From: Psococerastis gibbosa
Lineage: Eukaryota > Arthropoda > Insecta > Psocodea > Psocidae
Direction of reading: 5' to 3'
Length of the DNA: 64,000 nucleotides
Assembly: GCA_963971405.1 (NCBI GenBank)
Contig: OZ020491.1
Span: forward strand, 18,222,855-18,286,854
The position numbers and the translations under genes are program-made. The notes under the pieces are model-generated. The model had not been told where the DNA came from and did not search any database. It saw only the letters and a program-made list of their open reading frames with translations. Position 1 is the stretch's first letter; every line of letters begins with the position of its first letter. Shown here piece by piece: positions 23,425 to 34,862 of the stretch.

Positions 23425-24239
23425 ATCATCCCCTAGCTGGTGGAGTAACCAGTTAGGAAAAAAAATATTATTATTATTATTATTAAAATAAAATACAAAA
23501 TGTTTGTTAGTTAAACTTCATTAAAGGGGACTTGAAAAGTGCTGTGATGTGTGTTCAACGCTGCCGGGAGCTTCCCTACAGTAATTCTACAAGTCATTTC
23601 AAACCGAACTCGTCGACACAAAAAACTAATTGGATGTCTAACGTCAAGTTTATTTATTTATCAATTTCTTAAGTTAGGGATCATTGGAAATGTTCATCGT
23701 ATTGCAAAGTCGAGATAAAATCACTGGAAATGCAATAGGAGGAATCAAATGATGCAAATTATTCTGGGGGGGGGGGAGGGGGGAACCCTTGCTGGAGAAC
23801 AAGGTAGCACATTATTCAGAAAATGCCTGTGGCATTTTAGGAGTTTCCATTTTTCGTTTTTGGCTACCAGGTCACGATATAAAACATACCCAACAGCTTC
23901 CGGGGGAAGTTTAATAATATTATTGTGGTTTTTGGAAAATTTCTCTCGCCATTTTCTTTTTGAAATATCACTTCCTCAGGTACTGATGTGGTTGGATGAT
24001 ACAGAGTATTATCTCTTCAATGTAACAATGAATGAATAAGGGTAACTTTGTGTGAAATGCCCTTTTCGGAATGTTAAAATATGAAAATAACTGCACTGTC
24101 TGCTGTACTGAGCTCTTACACCAATTTTAGGGAGATTTCATCCACCTATTGGGACGACGACCAATTTCTTCATAACTTTCCATTTCACGACCCCCGTGAG
24201 TCTAAACCCACCACCCCCCCCCCCCCCCCCCGTGCAAAA
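23425..24239. other. Noncoding with G and C runs
   Basis: An (ATT)n microsatellite is near 23466-23485, a G run near 23766 and a C run near 24214. The segment 24125-24240 is shared with 17960-18080. No gene is supported. Confidence 0.35.
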
Positions 24240-24870
24240 TGTCATATATACCTACAGGATATGTATGTATGTAATATATGTACATATAAATTTTAGGAAA
24301 CACTATAATTTCCCCAGATATTATCCGATTGTGATGGAACTTAGTACAAAAATTGTTCTTACAAATTTCTTGGCATTGAATTAATAACACTAGTGCTATA
24401 CTATTCCTACATATATACTGTATATTCAATGGTCGTGATCAACTTCGTTAACCGGCTTTTTGCCATTTTGTTTCAAGATGGCGGTCGATCAAAACCCTAA
24501 AAACTCATAACTCAGCTAACATTGGTTATAGAGTGATGGAATAAAATGTGTCAGAAAGCCCGTCTTTTTATCTACGATAATGTTAATTGTCACTTCTTAC
24601 AACAAATCAACGATTTCATTGTGGCGACTAGTACTAGTCAAATTGAAAAAAATGTGATACTTGCACACAGCTCATAATCATCTACAGAGAGGTTAAAAGA
24701 GGGACAGCGGGGTCGGCACTAGTGCGAAATGCGTTCTAGCATAGTTTAATAGTGCAATAGGCTAAGACTGGTTGTCATTTATAAGGAAAAAAAACCACCG
24801 CGATGCGGGGTCGGTCACTTATGAAATCTCCCTACACCTAATCGGCCAGAGCCGAACCGGAATTTTTTGA
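24240..24870 (+). repeat. Unclassified repeat family Z, copy 2 (uninterrupted)
   Basis: It aligns by eye with 18740-19520 without the family Y insert, which shows that Y entered Z in copy 1. Shared phrases include TTTTAGGAAACACTATAA and AAGATGGCGGTCGATC. Confidence 0.6.
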
Positions 24871-25073
24871 TGCAGCGCTTGGCGGGTCCCAACTTCACTC
24901 ATGGGCCCCAAGATTTTAATATAATACATTTTAACTTCAATGTAATCTGCAGCTTGACCTGACTTATTTTAAAATACGAAAACATTTCTAATTTCTTTTA
25001 AGATGGAGATGTAGGCTACAAAATAAATTTACTAAAGTAACATGTAAAGTATGTCTGATCAATTACAAAAAAA

Positions 25074-25932
25074 AGAACCGGTCCGAGTTTACTCGAACAT
25101 GCTTTCCAATTTATCAAATAGTAGATAGAGAAAATGATTAATTTCATGGTAAATAATTTTCCTTTGGTTAAATTTCGGATATCTCGGGGGGGGGGGGGGT
25201 CCACCTGACGTCACTGGAGGTGACGTAAATTCTAGTTATGTCAGACCAACACATTAACACACAGCAATACTGGCAGGGCACGCAATGCATTTGAGCGTGA
25301 ATTTTCTATCATTAAAAAAAAAAAAAAAAAAATTTACAACATTACATTTTACAACATTTTTTGTACAAAACCAAATACTTTTCTGGGAAAGCAACCTGTC
25401 CGGTTTCGTTAAGCATCCTAAAAACACCTAAAACCTGAAAGTAGAAATCATCGATAGAAAGGTTTCGCAGGAAAATGATTTTTTTTAGTAATTTTTCATT
25501 AAAATTTAGTTATTTCTATTTTTTTCCCCCTGAAGCGAACCCCCGCATTTTGTCAACATTAATGACGACTACAATATATTTGAATTTAAAAGAAATCGTT
25601 GGAGCCGTTTTTGAGAAATAATTTTTTTAGACGTTTTTTTGGAGTTGTTTGAGTATAAGCCCTCCAAATTGAGTTAGCCCAAAATAAAAAAAATTGCCTC
25701 GAGGCATGATTTTTGTAAACCTACATCCTAAATTTCATCAAAATCGAACGAGTAGTTTGCCCGGAAATCGATGAACAGACAGACAGACAGAGCTACAGAC
25801 AGACATTTCGTAAAAACCACTTTTTTTGGTTCCTGGGACCTCAAAACGTGTAAATCCGTTGAAATCTCGGAATCGAAAATTTCGACCATCACAAAGCTTT
25901 CCTTATACTACGTATAAATTATTGGAAAGCAA
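25074..25932 (-). mobile_element. HINE-like Helentron, copy 3
   Basis: It has the same architecture as the copy at 12968, read on the minus strand, with a (CAGA)n tract near 25776-25800, a G run near 25187, TGACGTCA near 25207 and the hairpin next to the CGGACCGGTTCTTT end. Confidence 0.75.
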
Positions 25933-26117
25933 AAACATTTCACTAATTAGAATGTACACCGCCAAATTTTTTAGGGTACGACCCTGGTGAGTGCCACCAT
26001 TACGGGGGACGGAAATCTCTCTCTTTTGTTAATGCTACCTAAGTAGCAAACTTATTTTCATACCAATTATACAGTATTAACCCAAGCTTGTATTACATTT
26101 TACTATATTGCATGATC

Positions 26118-26313
26118 ATGAGCGGATCCAGAGCAAAAACATTTAGGAGGGGGGTTCACAAGTTGTACCTATGTAAGTGTAAAAGATAATTTTTTAAAAT
26201 TTGAGTTACTGTATATTCATTTTTTTTAATTTTTTTACTATTATATGAATTTACTTATTTAGGGGGGTCATGACCACCCTGACCCCCCCCCCCCCCATTG
26301 GATCCGCAATTGT
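26118..26313. mobile_element. G-run MITE, hAT-like
   Basis: The ends hold GAGCGGATCCAG and the inverted TTGGATCCGCAATTG. GCATGATC (26110-26117) and GCATGATA (26314-26321) form an 8 bp duplication with one change. The interior resembles 29368-29540 (TTCACAAGTT, GAATTTACTTATT). Confidence 0.7.
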
Positions 26314-26321
26314 GCATGATA

Positions 26322-26865
26322 TTGTAAAATAAAAAGTACAATGCAACGAGATTTCCACTTGAAACCTATGTCAGAACATTATTATTTCAATTCATTCCAT
26401 GTAGCCGGGTAGAAAGTTGGTTCAGCTTTAGAATAAGCATTCCTGGAAATTTCCCCATAATCATTTGTGTACACAATACAGTCGCCCGTAATGCTCTACG
26501 CGGGGAGATGCACTTAAGTATTCACAACATTTGATAAGGGGGATAGGGCAATTAGTTTTTACTGTTATTACGCCTTCATCTGTTAGAATTTATGGTGATT
26601 GAGCACCATGCTGGGTTAGCAGGAGTATCTGTAAAAGCTCGTATTAAGGTTACGTACATTGTCCCTGTGATTAGAATTCGGGTTTTATGTCAGTCCTATC
26701 TGGGCGTGTCAATTGGACGTTTTCATGGCGGTTGGTGGACGTCTGAGTCAGGGAGGGTCGGCGGTACATCATAGAACGGGTACGAGTCACTAGGGTAAAT
26801 AACTTCTGGTGTGGACCCCCCCCCCCCCCACATGACCTTCAGTGCGCCCTTCCCAGTGGCGTAAG
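26322..26865. other. Noncoding, nothing recognised
   Basis: No gene or repeat could be supported; a C run is at about 26816-26829. Confidence 0.35.
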
Positions 26866-27240
26866 GTTAGATTTAATTTTCGAAGGGGGGTGTGTAATTT
26901 GGCTCCCCCCATTGTCATAAAAGTGTAGAAAAAGGGGAGAGCCGTTCTCATGGACGTACGCAGCTTTTACATAAATGACCTTAGTGTCCCTTTCCACAGG
27001 AGCCCTAGGGTTCTGGTGACCTGAAGGGGGGGGGGGGTCCTGGTGGTCTCCCCCGGTGGAGAGGATTAGGAAATATAGAGCGGAAAAAGTGGAATTTACG
27101 CATTATTAACTTTTAGAATTTACATTTGATTAATACAATTGCAAACAAATAAGGGGGGCCCGGGGGTCTCCCTCGTGTTATTATTTTTGTGGTAAGTTTA
27201 AACGTGTAAGTTTTTGAAAAAAAAACGAAACAGTGGGCTT
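26866..27240 (-). repeat. Repeat family B (GGCGTAGCCA-ended element), incomplete copy
   Basis: On the minus strand it matches the end part of 38213-38922, with the phrases CGTACGTCCATGAGAACGGC and TTTCTACAC, a G/C-run block and repeated 'CCCCGGGGGAGACC'-type stretches. The second end was not found. Confidence 0.55.
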
Positions 27241-27423
27241 TTACGCATTTTGAGAACTGTATCAAGGACGTTTTATAGCACCAACCTGGAACTGGGAGCC
27301 GACGTGCGCCCCCCAGCAGTGCTGCGTCCCCCCCCCCCGCACCGCGGGGTTGTTATTTAAGCCACTGGTACGAGTGAACCCGTAAATTCTCTCCGTTAGG
27401 TATCGTAATAGATTTTTTTTTAA

Positions 27424-27596
27424 AAAAGATAAATCGCATACAAACAATTTAATGAATGTATCCGATTGACCTTTTCAGTCGCCTCTGTAGGTTATTACCC
27501 GTGATGAGTACGACACGTCTCCGATTGCATGGCGTGTAAAGACTCGCACAAGTGCAAGCACGTTACCACCTGGCCATCAAAGTCGATGAGTACGTA
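27424..27596 (+). repeat. Interspersed repeat family W, copy 2
   Basis: Nearly identical by eye to 23262-23424, including AAGTGCAAGCACGTTACC at the right end. Confidence 0.65.
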
Positions 27597-27647
27597 GTTC
27601 CATGGATTCATGTCCTAGGGATACATTTCGGTTGCCTTGATTTTCCC

Positions 27648-27921
27648 TAGTAGTAGTATTGTTTGTCGGGTTAATAACGACTTAGGCCTCATATTTGGGC
27701 CCATAGAGCGACCCCGACTTGACTCTCCTATGCCAGCCCATAGGACAGTGGACCTCCTGATTATAGTGGATTCCGAACCACTTGGGAGACACAGTGAAGT
27801 CACACGATTAGTTTGGAGGTGACCAGGACAAGTCCTACCATGTTTCCTTACCGGCACTGTGCACACGACCAAGTTATCTGCAGCTTTGAACCTGCTCTGG
27901 TCCTCTGAATTCAACTTGGTA
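27648..27921 (-). repeat. Retroposon family Y, copy 2
   Basis: It matches 18850-19150. The (TAG)n-like tail lies at 27648-27660. Similar flanks ATTTTCCCTA (left) and ATTTACCCTA (right) may be its target duplication. Confidence 0.6.
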
Positions 27922-28142
27922 TGATTTACCCTAACCTAAAACACTGAATTGCTGGATAGGACAATTGCATAGTCTCGAATGGGCAGAACTATATATACCT
28001 TACTACTCACTAGCCGCATCGATAGGAAGTTTCCTCAGAAAAATTATGTTTTCGTCATTTTCATGAAAATTGAGCCTTTTTTATTTTTTTACACCTTGAA
28101 CCAGTGGGTTTGTTTACATTAATAAGGACTAAATCACATCTT

Positions 28143-28494
28143 TGGAGGTACAGTCATCAACGGAGTCTGGCGAATCCGATGCAATGCCGAAATCCATCGT
28201 CTCTACAATGCCCTCGGCTTCATTGACGATCTTAGAGCAAAAACGCTACAATGGATAGGACATGTGCACCGGATGCCGGACCACAGACCCCCAAAGGCCG
28301 TGTGGGAAGCAATCCCCCGCGAAAGAAGACCAAGAGGAAGACCTAGGCGAAGATGGGCGGACCAGTTCCAGGAGGACCTCCTTCGAGTTGGCGTCGAGGC
28401 AGCAGATTGGACAGCGGCTGCTGAGGATCGACAAATATGGAGGGAAATCGTCAGAGCGGCCAAAAGTCCCCCTGGGCTGATCGCGCCTAATTAA
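28143..28494 (+). pseudogene. LINE fragment, C-terminal tail of ORF2
   Basis: The translation contains LQWIGHVHRMPDHRPPKAV, then RRPRGRPRRRWADQFQEDL and AEDRQIWREIV. This is the very common tail of LINE endonuclease/reverse transcriptases (GH+.RM..., GRP+.RW.D.+..DL, +D+..W+..V). The frame is open for about 100 codons, but the RT core is absent and there is no start, so it is a 5'-truncated remnant. Confidence 0.82.
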
Positions 28495-28799
28495 TATAAT
28501 TAATATAAATCACATATGAATTTAAAAGTCGCAACGGTTTTTTTTTAGGAAATTTTTTTTATTGCTTTTTAAATTTTATTTTTTTTATTTTTTATTTTTT
28601 TAATAATATGCTAGGTGCTCTGCCCATTTTGGGCTTCCGCGCTCATGTTGTTATCGCGCCAAACCCAACCCTTCTCATAGTGTTCCGAAGAGGGGGGTTG
28701 ACATTATAAATTTTATGACGAGAGAGGTTACCTTCTCGTCATTTCCCAGCAGGTGTTGCAGAGTGAGGGAGAGCGGCAGAAGGGAAGTTTTTTAAAATG

Positions 28800-29040
28800 T
28801 TTATAATTTTGTTGGGGTAAAACCCCCAAAATGATGTCGCCAGAAAAAAATATATTCTTTTTAAACTCCGAATTTTATCGAAATCGGTGGAGTAGTCTGG
28901 CCGCACATCGAGTTATAGACCGACCGACAGATACTCAGACACTCACTAAAAATATATTTTTTGTTCCTTGGACCTTAATTGTGTACCTATAAATCCTTTG
29001 AAATCTCAAAATCTCAAATAGTAAAACTTTTCTGATACTA
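28800..29040 (-). repeat. Old, diverged relative of the HINE-like family
   Basis: The phrases ATTTTATCGAAATCGGTGGA, GACCGACCGACAG and AAATCCTTTGAAATCTC follow the family order on the minus strand; the ends are lost. Confidence 0.5.
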
Positions 29041-29106
29041 ACGCATAAGTAAGAAATTATTAAGCCTCAACGGTCTGGTGCCCGTTCTATTTAAAGCACA
29101 AAGAAA

Positions 29107-29360
29107 ACAAAGAAAGGGTCCAGAATAGAATCTTAAGGTATGCCCGGCATCAAAATTTAAATATTTCACTTCAAAGTCTCTCAAAAGGGCGGAAATTCCT
29201 TGACTTGCTTTTACTCTTCAAAATTTTCAGACATCTCATAGACTGTCCAGAAATTCTTGGAAAATCCAGCTCCGAAATCTTCGTCGAAACAGTCTCTTCC
29301 ATGTTCCGTTGTAGACCCATTATAAACTACAGGTGTAATTCCGCTCTGTGGAGACTGCCT
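29107..29360 (+). pseudogene. LINE fragment, RT C-terminal region, cut by a MITE
   Basis: The translation from 29107 includes RVQNRILRYARHQNLNISL and the later LWRLPHL, typical of the segment downstream of the RT catalytic domain in Jockey/CR1-like LINEs. The frame is open until the MITE insertion at 29368. Confidence 0.65.
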
Positions 29361-29367
29361 CATCTAT

Positions 29368-29540
29368 CAAGGGCGGATCCAACGGATAATTCAGAGGGGG
29401 GTCACAAGTTTCATGTAAGTTTCAAAGGGGATTTGTTTGTTGAAAAGTTGAGTTTTATTCAATTTTTTTTATTATCCTATGAATTTACTTATTAAGGGGG
29501 TCAGGGCCCACGCCCCCCCCCCTCCGTGGTTCCGTCATTG
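29368..29540. mobile_element. G-run MITE, hAT-like, inserted in a LINE fragment
   Basis: It starts CAAGGGCGGATCC and ends with GGTTCCGTCATTG. TCATCTAT (29360-29367) and TCATCTGA (29541-29548) are a possible 8 bp duplication with two changes. It shares its interior with 26118-26313. Confidence 0.6.
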
Positions 29541-29712
29541 TCATCTGAATAATACTGTACTTCTTGAGGTGTACCTAGCAATAAAATATTAATTGGAACA
29601 GCTTATTTGCTTATTCTCCTTTATAGTACTACCTACTTATCATCCACGCGCCGCCTGGGGATATACAAAATTCGTGTAGGCCTAATACGTTGACGTTGCT
29701 ATTTTTACTTTG

Positions 29713-30542
29713 TTGCTTTCCAATTTATACGTAGTATAACGAAAGCTTTGTGAGGGTCGAAATTTTCGATTCCGAGATTTCAACGGATTTACACGTTTTG
29801 AGGTCCCAGGAACACAAAAAAATTGGTTTTTACGAAATGTCTGTCTGTCTGTCTGTTCATCGATTTCCGGGCCAACTACTCAGTGGATTCTGACATTTAG
29901 CATGTAGGTTTACAAAAATCATGCCTCGGGACTATTTTTTTAATTAGGGCTAACTCAATTTGGGAGGGTTTTGTTCTAAAAAAATTCCAAAAAAACGCCT
30001 AAAAATATTATTTCTCAAAAACGACTCCAACGATTTCTTTTAAATTCACATATATTGTAGTCGTTATTAATTTTGACAAATTGCAGGGGGTCGCTTGCCC
30101 CTTGATTGTTTGCTTCTGGGATAAAAAAATAAAATCAACTCAATTCTTATGAAAAATGACTAAAAAAGAAATTTTCTCCTGAACCTTTCCATGGATGATT
30201 TCTACCTTCAGGTATGTTTTAGCTGCTTAATAGAGTAACAAAACAAAATCGGTTGCTTTCCCGAAAAATTATTTGGTTTTGTGCAAAAAAATTTTTTATT
30301 AATGATAGAAAATTCACGCTCAAATGCATTGCGTGCCCAGCCATTATTTCTGTGTGGTAATGTGTTGGTCTGACCTACTACAATTTACGTCATCTCCAGT
30401 GACGTCAGGTGGACTCCCCCCCCCCCCAGATATCCGAAATTTAACCATAGGAAAATTATTTACCATGAAATTAATCATTTTCTCTGTCTACTAATTTTGA
30501 TAAATTGGAAAGCATGTTCGAGTAAACTCGGACCGGTTCTTT
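29713..30542 (+). mobile_element. HINE-like Helentron, copy 4
   Basis: Start TTGCTTTCCAATTTATACG, (GTCT)n at 29838-29857, TGACGTCA at about 30399, inverted motif plus hairpin at about 30500-30527, and end CGGTTCTTT. It has the same order and strand as the copy at 12968. Confidence 0.75.
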
Positions 30543-30594
30543 ACTATGGTCTATGTGGGTATATAAAAATTTTACTTCTGATTTGATTTTGTTA

Positions 30595-30990
30595 TTGACG
30601 GAAATTCATCAATTTTGCGTTATTTATTTTGATACCCACTCCACTTGTTTTCAACAATTGATCATTTTTGTTTTCAATTTTTTTCCAAATTAGTAAGTTT
30701 GCCCGCCGTCTTTCTTTTAATTTTATAATCTACAAGGAATTTTAATTTTTAAACTACGAAATAATTCGTTCGTTCCCAAGAAATTAATTTAAATTATTTA
30801 TCATCTCATCTAGACGACGCCATTGTTTAATTTTTGTTTGTTATTGTTTGCAACGCGTGATTTTACTCTATGATCATTGATCAATTTTAACATGAGGAAA
30901 TTAAAATGGAGAATGTCTTAGACTAAAACAAAAATCTCAAATCAAATTTGAAGTAAAAGTGACCAGTGGAATACCCGCCTTAATTGTATT
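30595..30990 (-). repeat. Diverged copy of the repeat at 61598-62042
   Basis: ATTTTACTCTATGATCATTG and AACAATAACAAAC-type phrases occur in reverse complement at about 61670-61720, and CAGTGGAAT lies near both ends. No intact inverted ends remain here. Confidence 0.5.
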
Positions 30991-31151
30991 GAAATTCTCT
31001 GTAATTTTAAATGGTTAGTTTTAGGTAGTGTATATAACTCGACTCTATGGTTCTGCAGACCTAGTATGGCGAGTGTTTAGTAATTATTTGACAGGCATGT
31101 GAACTTAATTAGGGTAGGCCTATGTATTCGTTCAAAAAATAGTACTTGTTA

Positions 31152-31951
31152 AAAGAACCGGTCCGAGTTTACTCGAACATGCTATCCAATTTATCAAAAT
31201 TAGTAGATAGAGAAAATGAGTAATTTCATGGCAAATATTTTTCCTATGGTTAAATTTCCGATATCTCGGGGGGGGGGGGGGGGGGTGTCGTCCACCTGAC
31301 GTCACTCGTCACTGGTGGTGAGGTAAATTCTAGATAGGTCAGACCAACGTTTTTCAAAAAAACATTTTTTTGTACAAAACCAAATACTTTTTTGGGAAAA
31401 CAACCTGTCCGGTTTCGTTACTCAATTTAACACCTAAAACATACCTGAAGGTAGAAATCATCGATAGAAAGGTGTAGCAGAAAAATTATTTTTTAGTCAT
31501 TTTTCATTAAAATTTAGTCGTCCTTATTTTTTTACCCCCAGAAGCAAACTATCAAGGGGCAAGCGACCCCCCGCATTTTATCAACATTAACAACAACTAC
31601 AATATATGTGAATTTAAAAGAAATCGTTGGAGCCGTTTTTGTGAAATAATTTTTTTAGACGTTTTTTTGGAGTTTTTTGAAAATAAAAACCCCCCAAATT
31701 GAGTTAGCCCAAAATGAAAAAAATGGTTCCGAGGTATAATTTTTGTGAACCTACATGCCGAATTTCATCAAAATCGACCGAGTAGTTTGCCCGGAAATCG
31801 ACGAACAGACAGACAGACAGACAGACATTTCGTAAAAACCGCTTTTTTGGGTTCCTGGAACCTTAAAACGTGTAAATCCGTTGAAATCTCGGTATCGAAA
31901 ATTTCGACCGTCACAAAGCTTTCCTTATACTACGTATAAATTGGAAAGCAA
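31152..31951 (-). mobile_element. HINE-like Helentron, copy 5
   Basis: It has the same architecture on the minus strand. A (CAGA)n tract lies at about 31806-31828, a G run of about 18 near 31269, and a local duplication of GTCACTCGTCACTGG follows the CRE-like octamer near 31300. Confidence 0.75.
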
Positions 31952-32364
31952 TAACTAAATAATAATAATTTTTGCCCCTCCCTGCATATTGCTGCTGGCG
32001 ATGGCAATGTAAGCATTGATGGTACAATATACGATAATTTGATGTGTAGATATAGTAAAACGTATGAAGTTCTCGTACGAGGCGGAACATTTAGATGAAT
32101 TTAGTTGTTTATGTGCTGGTATTATAAAAGCTTTCCGCGGTGTAATTTTATGAATAAAATTTTAGGGGAGAGTGTGCGGTATCGTAATTTCCCCTGCGAG
32201 GCGTGTGCATCTTAATAAACATATCTGAGCCAATTTGCATTTCCATTCCCCCCCCCCTTTCACATCCAAAAGTTTGAATAAAAAAATTTTTATCAACTCA
32301 ACTTTTTTATTTTGCTGATTTCTAACAAGGTGGCTTTGTGGGAACTTCAGATATATGTTTTGGT

Positions 32365-32965
32365 CATTGGCGTAAATTCCCAAAATTTCTGGGGGGGGGG
32401 GCTTCAGAACCCCAAGACTTTGATCCCCGGAGAAAAAATCGATAAATGGGCCCAAATTAGTGAGGTATTACGCATATTATACCCTGGAGAAAAAAAATTG
32501 ATAAATGGGCTCAAATTAGTGAGGTTTTACGAATATTCTACCCTGGAGAAAGGGGGGCCCGGTGGTCTCCCCCGGAGAAAAAACTGATAAATAGGCCCAA
32601 ATTAGGAACTTTTTACGCATTTTGCAGGTAGTATACAGTTGAGATTTTACCAACGAATAAACCTACTATTGAGGGGGGCCCGGGGGTCTCCCCTGGAGAA
32701 TATTTTGGGAAAAATAGCTGTGAAGTATTGGGGTTTAAAGCATTTTGAGTAATATATTTTTTGTGAAAGTACTTGGTTCATATGTTGATTTTTTTAAATG
32801 TAAAATAAGCATACTATGAATTAATTTACCTTTCATTATAGTGAATACTATGCTTTTAGCCTCCGTAACGTCTTTGTCACCAGAAATCCTGGGGGGGGGG
32901 GCTACGGGTGGATCGGGGGGTGGGGCGAAGCCCCCCCCCCCAGGACCCCCTATTTACGCCATTGG
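32365..32965. mobile_element. G-run MITE with GGCGTAAAT inverted ends, nested in family B
   Basis: The left end CATTGGCGTAAATTCC is mirrored by ATTTACGCCATTGG at the right. G and C runs flank CGGGTGGATCGG near the right end. Family B sequence continues directly after it, so it may have entered a family B element. Confidence 0.55.
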
Positions 32966-33417
32966 TTTAGTTGCTGGGCCCATTCTTTTTCAAAGTAATT
33001 CCCCCTGGGGAGACCCCCGGGTCCCCATTTCTTGTGATCATACTATTTTTCAGCTGTAAAACCTAAACGTTATTAGAACACGTCACAAGACGTATATACA
33101 TCAAAATGTGTAGAACTCCACAATTTCAAATTTTCCAATCCCTTCCCTGGGGGCGACCCTGGGCCCCCCTTCAGCCTCCTGAACCTTCGGATGCGTGGGC
33201 AAGGGGAATTAAGGAAATTAAGAGCATGCCCCTAATTAGAAGATGTGTACGTCCATGAAAACGGCTTTCCTCCTTTTATACTATTTTACGAAAATTGGGG
33301 GTTGGGGGGGGGGCACCACATGAAACACCGCCCCATTTGAAAACTTTATGTAGGCTATTATTGTTGTGTGAAAACTGGCCCCCCTCCAAAAAAAAAAAAA
33401 ATTTGGCTACGCCGCTG
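32966..33417 (+). repeat. Repeat family B, right part
   Basis: It matches 38530-38922 over most of its length (CAGCTGTAAAACCTAAACG, CATCAAAATGTGTA, ATGCCCCTAATTAGAAGATG) and ends ATTTGGCTACGCCGCTG. Confidence 0.7.
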
Positions 33418-34033
33418 CGATCAATCCATTGCTTTAGAATAGGAAAAACATCCGAAATTTTACCCTAGGACAAGTATACATACAGGTGCCACGGTCCTTA
33501 GAAATATTTTAATACAGCACAGTATACTAATATATAAATAGGGAAGCATATTATACTTTCACTCGACCGGTTCTTCGATATTTGGCACTATATAGTTTGA
33601 TATGTTACACATTCTATTTGGTATAGTGTCATTGAACTGAAACCTCATTCAAGGACATCAACCCTTTCCCACAATTGTCCTTTGACCCTCATGGGCGTAC
33701 TAGGGTGTGGAAGATGGGGCTCATGACCTCAAAAGGATAAAGGGAAATCCTCCCGAGGCAACCGGGGAAGAATAATATTGAGGTGTTTCAATTCCCTTCC
33801 GCTACCCGTTGTATGTTGTATTGTATTCTAAAATAAGACCTCTGGTTTTCTAGGCTTGAATTTTTCATGAGAAAAGATTTGCCAAGATATTCAGCAAATG
33901 CAATAGACAATGCTTAGACAACGCTTTATTCAGTCATTTTTTAACTAGCAAGTACAGTATATACGGTTTTTGATGTCGTCATTTAAAATACAAAAATACA
34001 CTTATAGAATAGTCCTAATTTAAGAACACATGC
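33418..34033. other. Noncoding, nothing recognised
   Basis: No gene or repeat could be supported in this stretch. Confidence 0.35.
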
Positions 34034-34375
34034 TACTGTATGTAGAAAATTAGCACCCCAAAATTTGTTGCTTTTATTGACTTTTTATTTTTTATTTATT
34101 TATTAAAGATTTGTACGAGTAGAAGACTACTTCATGCATCATATAATAGGAAAATAAGACTATTAAATTTTTGGTACCTTAGTTCTTTCATAGAAACCAT
34201 TGGGGACTAAAATTTCGCGTAAAATTGAAAAAACTGCTAAACCGAAAAATAAAAATACCCGATTATGTAATGCACGAAGTATAGTCTTCTACAACTTCAG
34301 TGAGCCAAATTTTTAATAACTTGCCGAGTTAATGAAAGATTTAATTTTGGGGTGCCAATTTTCTACGTAGTATAT
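34034..34375. mobile_element. MITE-like element with ~33 bp inverted ends
   Basis: The left TACTGTATGTAGAAAATTAG, followed by CACCCCAAAATT, is mirrored on the right by AATTTTGGGGTGCCAATTTT and CTACGTAGTATA. A second inverted pair lies inside (GTAGAAGACTACTTCATGCA against AGTATAGTCTTCTAC). An inner fragment recurs at about 35848-35930. Confidence 0.65.
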
Positions 34376-34560
34376 AATTATCCTCTTAATATCTAATATT
34401 AAAATAATTTACGAAATAAATAAATGTTAATGTAATGCAATTGAAATGTTAATAGGAACTCTATATACCTTATCCCAAAGCATAATCAATAAAATTGTCC
34501 TTCTAAATAGCATTAGCGGAAGGTTGTTTGCAACCTTTTTTCCTTTTTTTTGTTTGTTTG

Positions 34561-34703
34561 AAAAAAGGTTAATCCCATACAAACAATTGAATGAATGTAT
34601 CCGATTGGCCTCTTCAGTCGCCTCTGTAGGTTATTACCCGTCTTGAGATACGACACGTCTCCGATCGCATGGCGTGTAAAGACTCGCACAAGTATAAGCA
34701 ACC
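34561..34703 (+). repeat. Interspersed repeat family W, copy 3
   Basis: It matches 27424-27596 with scattered changes (for example GTCTTGAGATACGACACG). Confidence 0.62.
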
Positions 34704-34862
34704 GCGGTGGTTGAACCGCCCAAGTTCTTTCGTTCAATTATAAGCATTCCGTCTTGTTTGGTTTACGTATAGTACATTCTGAAGTGGCATCATCGTATTA
34801 AAACTAGCATATATGCCTAGTTCTTTCTAACATTGGTTTACAATTAATCGAGATCTTGTCCA

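Noticed and set aside
28203-28463. Minus-strand frames opposite the LINE tail
   Set aside because: The plus strand carries the LINE motifs; the reverse frames are shadows.
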